64,000 bases of DNA, from NCBI GenBank assembly GCA_964019055.1, contig OZ025213.1, positions 12,752,202 to 12,816,201 on the forward strand, given 5' to 3'. The position numbers and the translations under genes were made by a program. Source of the stretch: Anthopleura xanthogrammica (lineage: Eukaryota; Cnidaria; Anthozoa; Actiniaria; Actiniidae). Below, piece by piece: positions 60,222 to 64,000 of this stretch. Within the stretch, counting starts at the first letter, position 1. The number at the start of each line of letters is the position of its first letter. Under the pieces are notes generated by a model. That model was given only the letters and a program-made list of their open reading frames with translations, was not told the DNA's origin and did not search any database.

Positions 60222-61936
60222 ATGGCTGCCTACTTGAAGCGAGTGAGTATTGTTGTTTGTGATATTGTCTCTTTTATCGCAAAGATAAAGCATTATTTAA
60301 TGAAAAGCAAAGTATTACTTATAGGAGAAGTATTGGTTATGAGCTAGGGATAGGTTTTTGGCTTTTTTAATGAAAAATTACTATCATTTTGTGATGATAA
60401 AGTTGTACAGTCTGAGCTGTGTGTACTGTCCAAGTTTACATGTAATATCATGGCTTTCAGTCAAAATAATATATTCTATATTGACGTTTTAGTATTTTAT
60501 TACATGTTAAGCTTGAGTTTTCTTCTATTAAGTTGACGTATTACATAGGATTTAACAAATTTTACAGTTCTTTTGCTAATTTTTTTATTTTTTTCCAGTC
60601 GACTGGTCTTGTAGGACTAGCAGTTGCTAAAGCTCCAAGGGAGGTCAGTAATATTTGTTTGCCACTGTGCATTCTGATGCAGTTTCTCACTCCTTTTACG
60701 TTTGATTTTTAATGCAAGCCGAGCTGGAGAGAAGAGATCTCTCCTCACTCTCGACACCAGAGCCCTGTCATTCTTAACTGTGCATGGTCGACAAAGTGTC
60801 AGAGACTTATTGAGTCAAGGGGCAATTGTTATTGTTTATTGTGAGGGCTCTTATGATTGCTAGTGCTGTTTTTCAATCAATTTAATATCATGGAAAATAT
60901 TCTAACCAGCCATAGTTCTCTAAACTCTAGTGTTTCCCAGTGTCTCTGGCATTTCCCACAAGCATGTGCAGTATGAAACCCTGTTTGCATTCTCACTTAT
61001 GAGAGCCCATTCTTCATGGCCGCTTACAAGAACTTGAACTGTATTTGCCTTTACTACTTTTATCTCATGGGCTTCCTGTGGTTGCTAATATTTTTTCTTG
61101 TGATTTTAGTCCCTGATTGCCTTGTACAACAAAACGTTAGGCATTCTGAATGACATGCCTAAGGAATCAACATATAGGACTCATACAGAAGAGATTACAA
61201 AACAAAGACTTGGTGTGGTAGAAAAGGTGCGTCACTTGGGTCAAAGTTTTTCTACTAGCGATAAGTTGAAATATTGTCTTTTCCACTGTTATTATTGTAA
61301 CGTGCTGATCGACACAACTGTCATGACTTGTTCAGTACCTTTACATACATACTCTGATTGACGGCAGTGTATTGCCATATTTCCCTGACACAACTGTTGC
61401 CTCGATCAGCGCATAGCATTGCAAACATGCGTAAGTTGACATTTTGTTTCCTTTTGTAGGAAACTGATATTAGCGCACTTGAGAAAAAGCTTGCTGCTGG
61501 TCAAGTAGAAGAAGTAATTAAGCAAGTAAGTGATTAAATGTAAATGTACAGTAATATGAGTATCAGAATCATTCAACCTGCACGCAACATTGTTGTGTTG
61601 CAAGTTGCAGAGTGAATGTTGCTCATATTACCACCCTGTGCACAACATTTTTCTTTGTTGCAGAGAGTAGAAAGAGTCGCAAAAGTTATGCAACAATATT
61701 TTGTTATACTCTCTGCAACAAAGAAAATTTGTGGTTCTCGGGGCAGTAATACAAATAACATTAGAAAATTAGCTTTCCTAGAATTGAACATGTAGTAGTC
61801 CTTCGCCAGTAACAGAAGATAAAACCTACCTTTTCAGGCAGAAGATGAACTCTCACTTGCTAAGAAAATGGTGGAATGGAAAGCATGGGAGCCTCTCCAC
61901 AACCCTCCCCCCGAGGGGCAATGGAAATGGCCTTGA
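60222..61936 (+). CDS. NDUFA5: NADH dehydrogenase (complex I) subunit A5 / B13
   Basis: Five exons, all phase 0: 60222-60242, 60599-60643, 61110-61226, 61460-61525, 61838-61936, encoding 115 residues (human 116). It is an accessory subunit of mitochondrial complex I located in the matrix arm (Q module). Diagnostic matches: [11 protein letters not shown] near the N-terminus, [19 protein letters not shown], the helical repeat of [14 protein letters not shown] and [18 protein letters not shown], and the conserved C-terminal [19 protein letters not shown]. Splice sites are canonical (GTGAGT, GTCAGT, GTGCGT, GTAAGT; acceptors all pyrimidine-AG). The start codon sits only 250 bp from that of IARS1 on the other strand. 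Intron 4 contains a family-G MITE fragment. Confidence 0.96.
61575..61755. mobile_element. MITE family G, fragment
   Basis: Contains GCACGCAACATTGTTGTG, TTGCAAGTTGCAGAGTGAA, TGTTGCTCATATTACCACCC and an inverted TCTCTGCAACAAAGAAAAT. Matches the left half of the 45565-45815 copy. In NDUFA5 intron 4. Confidence 0.75.
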
Positions 61937-62064
61937 ACAGATTTGATTTTTGTACATTATTATTTTATGTGAGTTGTGGTTTTGAGAATTATAAAGCCCT
62001 GTAATAATTGTGAAGTGGTGGTGGTGTGGTTTTCTATGTATAACGTTCCTCGGTTAATTTGCAA

Positions 62065-62266
62065 TAGACCTCTTTACCTTGGGCGTAATGTTTTTCCATT
62101 TCAGACCACGTGTCATTCTTTTGAGAATAAGATTCTTTGTTTGAGTTGTATCTATATTTATGTGTCATCACATGCACAACCGTTAAACAAAGAAATGATA
62201 CTCTAGGGAATGACACGTTGTCTGAAATGGGAAAACATAATTCACGTTCAAGCTAGAAGGGTCCAT
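62065..62266. mobile_element. MITE family A, copy 6
   Basis: TAGACCTCTTTACCTTGGGC at the left, mirrored at the right by GTTCAAGCTAGAAGGGTCCA. The core TCAGACCACGTGTCATTC is mirrored by GAATGACACGTTGTCTGA. Lies between the convergent NDUFA5 and minus-strand gene ends. Confidence 0.9.
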
Positions 62267-62530
62267 TAATAATTTCAACTTAGTCATTAGAGCTGTTTTT
62301 GCTTTTCTGTGGTGCGAACAACTTCTACACACTGGTATTCTTAACTGCCAACATTAAAAAATGTTACTAGCTTAGGCTGTAAAAGTTTAATCAATGGAAG
62401 CCGAACACAACAAAACTTGCCTTTTTGGGTAACTGAGACAGGAAAATTGCTCTTAAAAAAAACCACAAAATCCTATGAAAAAGACTATTGTTTTATTAAA
62501 ATTAAATAATTCATATCATATCTACATAAA

Positions 62531-64000
62531 TCACTCTGCGAACATGTCAGGGATTGGTTCGAATAAGACTCGAAAATGCGACGTAATCTTCTGTATATTA
62601 ATCCTCTTGATTGCATTACTGGCACGGCTCGGTACGCTTACTTCAGCTTTCTCCTTATTATGACCCTTGCTATTTTTATTCATAAGCCTACTCTCACAGT
62701 TATTATAAATAGGCCGATCAATCAGTGATCTGATTGTCGGACCATCATTCGGACTCTTTGATTTTCTTCCTGCACGCCTCTCTTGACCACCCACCAATTT
62801 GCCTTGCGAGTTGCCACGGCAATAGGTTACATCCACCTTAAGAAGTCCCTTGAGGAAGTTCCCTACTTTTTGTAGCTGGTCTGCTGGTGGCTGGTCTTGT
62901 TGGTTCATTGGAGTGAAACCAGGAGGGGGTTTGATACCTTGCGATGAATTATTGTTATCCGAATAATTATTATTAGTATAATCTTTCGACCAGGTTTGGT
63001 TCTCCTGTCCAGAAACAGGTTTCTCGCATGCGTCTTGAGTGCGTCCATGATTTATAGTTCCCTCACTAAATACTCTTTTTGATCCAAATTCTTCATCCAC
63101 GCTTGGAAAAATATCAAGCCCATCATCATCGCTGTAGAAAACATACCCAGATGATGTCGTGCGAACAGATGATCTGTCAGAGCAGCTTTCACTCCCATGA
63201 GTGCCCCTGTTACTTGCCCTATTAGGTTTGTCTGCAAATATTTCAGCCAGTTCTTCGCTGCTCTCGTCAAAGCATGAAGCAGTATTTTGTTCTAAGACAT
63301 TTTTCGAAGGCGTCCATCGTGTGGGGGTAGTTGACTGGGAATGTGGATGGGTTCTAGAGGTTGGTTCAATGGGATGTGATGAGCATTCGTACCGAGGTGA
63401 CGGGGCAGGCGCCCATTGGTTGTACATTCCTTGGTTCATTTCTCTGGCCCCAGGGTCGGGATTTCCCTTGTGGTGGTAGGGTAGAGCATCAGGACGATCA
63501 AACCGCCAAGGAACATTATTCGCATATTGTGGTATGCCTGTGTCCTGTTGTGGCTTTTCTCTCTGAAAGTTCTGATGATGTGACTGATGTGCACGACTAG
63601 GGTTCCCAGGAGGCATATTCAAATGAATATTCTGCATGTGTCGTAGCTGTTGCTCCACCAAATTATTATTGTAAAATATCTCACTTGGTGGACCCCCTGG
63701 CATTGCGCAACCTTGATGAAGCATGTCCCCCCCTTGGAACATCTGTGGCATCATATACTGTGATGATGGATGATGCCCATATGGGTTGGGGGGGACCGGG
63801 AGATGTAAAGGTCCTGGAGGTGGCTGACAAGGAAGACGATGTTGGAATTGATTTCTCTGGTTTGTGTTGTTCATTTGGTAAGGAAACGTCGAGTTATGAT
63901 GATGGATGGATGTAGTGAAGTTAGTAGAAGACTGAGGAGCCTGGTGAGTGGGCTGTGGTGGTGATGGGAAGTGATGATTCATGTTCCATGACGGTCCCAT
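62531..64000 (-). CDS. Unrecognised low-complexity protein, 3' exon
   Basis: 489 codons open from the window edge (ATG at 63998-64000) to a TGA at 62531; the true 5' end may lie outside the window. I do not recognise the family. The first ~240 residues are rich in Pro, Gln, His, Asn and Met (for example HHFPSPPQPTHQAP, LPVPPNPYGHHP), suggesting a disordered or prion-like segment. An acidic patch follows (FYSDDDGLDIFPSVDEEFG). The C-terminal third contains VGNFLKGLLKVDV, a basic stretch (RRAGRKSKS) and PTIRSLIDRPIYNN. No signal peptide or membrane segment is seen. A minus-strand AATAAA (plus TTTATT, 62492-62497) lies about 35 bp past the stop, supporting a real terminal exon. An RNA-associated or transcriptional cofactor role would be speculation. 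Confidence 0.75.
   Translation of the reverse strand: MGPSWNMNHHFPSPPQPTHQAPQSSTNFTTSIHHHNSTFPYQMNNTNQRNQFQHRLPCQPPPGPLHLPVPPNPYGHHPSSQYMMPQMFQGGDMLHQGCAMPGGPPSEIFYNNNLVEQQLRHMQNIHLNMPPGNPSRAHQSHHQNFQREKPQQDTGIPQYANNVPWRFDRPDALPYHHKGNPDPGAREMNQGMYNQWAPAPSPRYECSSHPIEPTSRTHPHSQSTTPTRWTPSKNVLEQNTASCFDESSEELAEIFADKPNRASNRGTHGSESCSDRSSVRTTSSGYVFYSDDDGLDIFPSVDEEFGSKRVFSEGTINHGRTQDACEKPVSGQENQTWSKDYTNNNYSDNNNSSQGIKPPPGFTPMNQQDQPPADQLQKVGNFLKGLLKVDVTYCRGNSQGKLVGGQERRAGRKSKSPNDGPTIRSLIDRPIYNNCESRLMNKNSKGHNKEKAEVSVPSRASNAIKRINIQKITSHFRVLFEPIPDMFAE

Overview
This window is nuclear DNA from an animal. It is AT-rich with long non-coding stretches, genes split by GT-AG introns, palindromic non-autonomous DNA transposons, tRNA-derived SINE fragments and very long microsatellites. 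A Wnt16 orthologue, an intronless rhodopsin-family GPCR and a Sprouty-domain gene place it in Metazoa. The compact introns, high foldback-element content and Wnt repertoire suggest an invertebrate. An anthozoan cnidarian is my best guess, but this is inference and not proven by the sequence.

Layout. 1-14720 is non-coding: a foldback element, a SINE fragment, a nearly 1 kb pure ATGG satellite and GA tracts. 14721-15887 (+) is a single-exon class A GPCR. 18572-20613 (+) is a three-exon NUDT16-like Nudix hydrolase. 24901-30856 (+) is a four-exon Wnt16 gene whose 4.7 kb last intron carries a SINE-tail array and MITEs. 30857-39903 is non-coding, with GAGAA, 23-bp and GGAAT-type tandem repeats. 39931-41871 (+) is a Sprouty-domain protein with a long disordered N-terminus. 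59971 down to about 43526 (-) is a roughly 34-exon cytosolic-type isoleucyl-tRNA synthetase (IARS1) whose introns are full of mobile elements and microsatellites. 60222-61936 (+) is the complete five-exon complex I subunit gene NDUFA5, head-to-head with IARS1 across 250 bp. 64000-62531 (-) is the 3' exon of an unrecognised low-complexity protein running off the window.

The genes are independent units, not a pathway cluster. The functional links visible are the shared IARS1/NDUFA5 promoter and two signalling genes (Wnt16 and a predicted receptor-tyrosine-kinase antagonist). Exon boundaries were worked out by hand from reading-frame continuity, splice consensus and family similarity. Every junction reported keeps frame, except the extreme 3' end of IARS1, which remains unresolved.

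I did not find a clearly new biological system. The items most worth a second look are the apparent mitochondrial targeting extension on IARS1, the substituted lipidation motif in Wnt16, the partly degenerate Sprouty domain, and several families of foldback elements and SINE-tail satellites.
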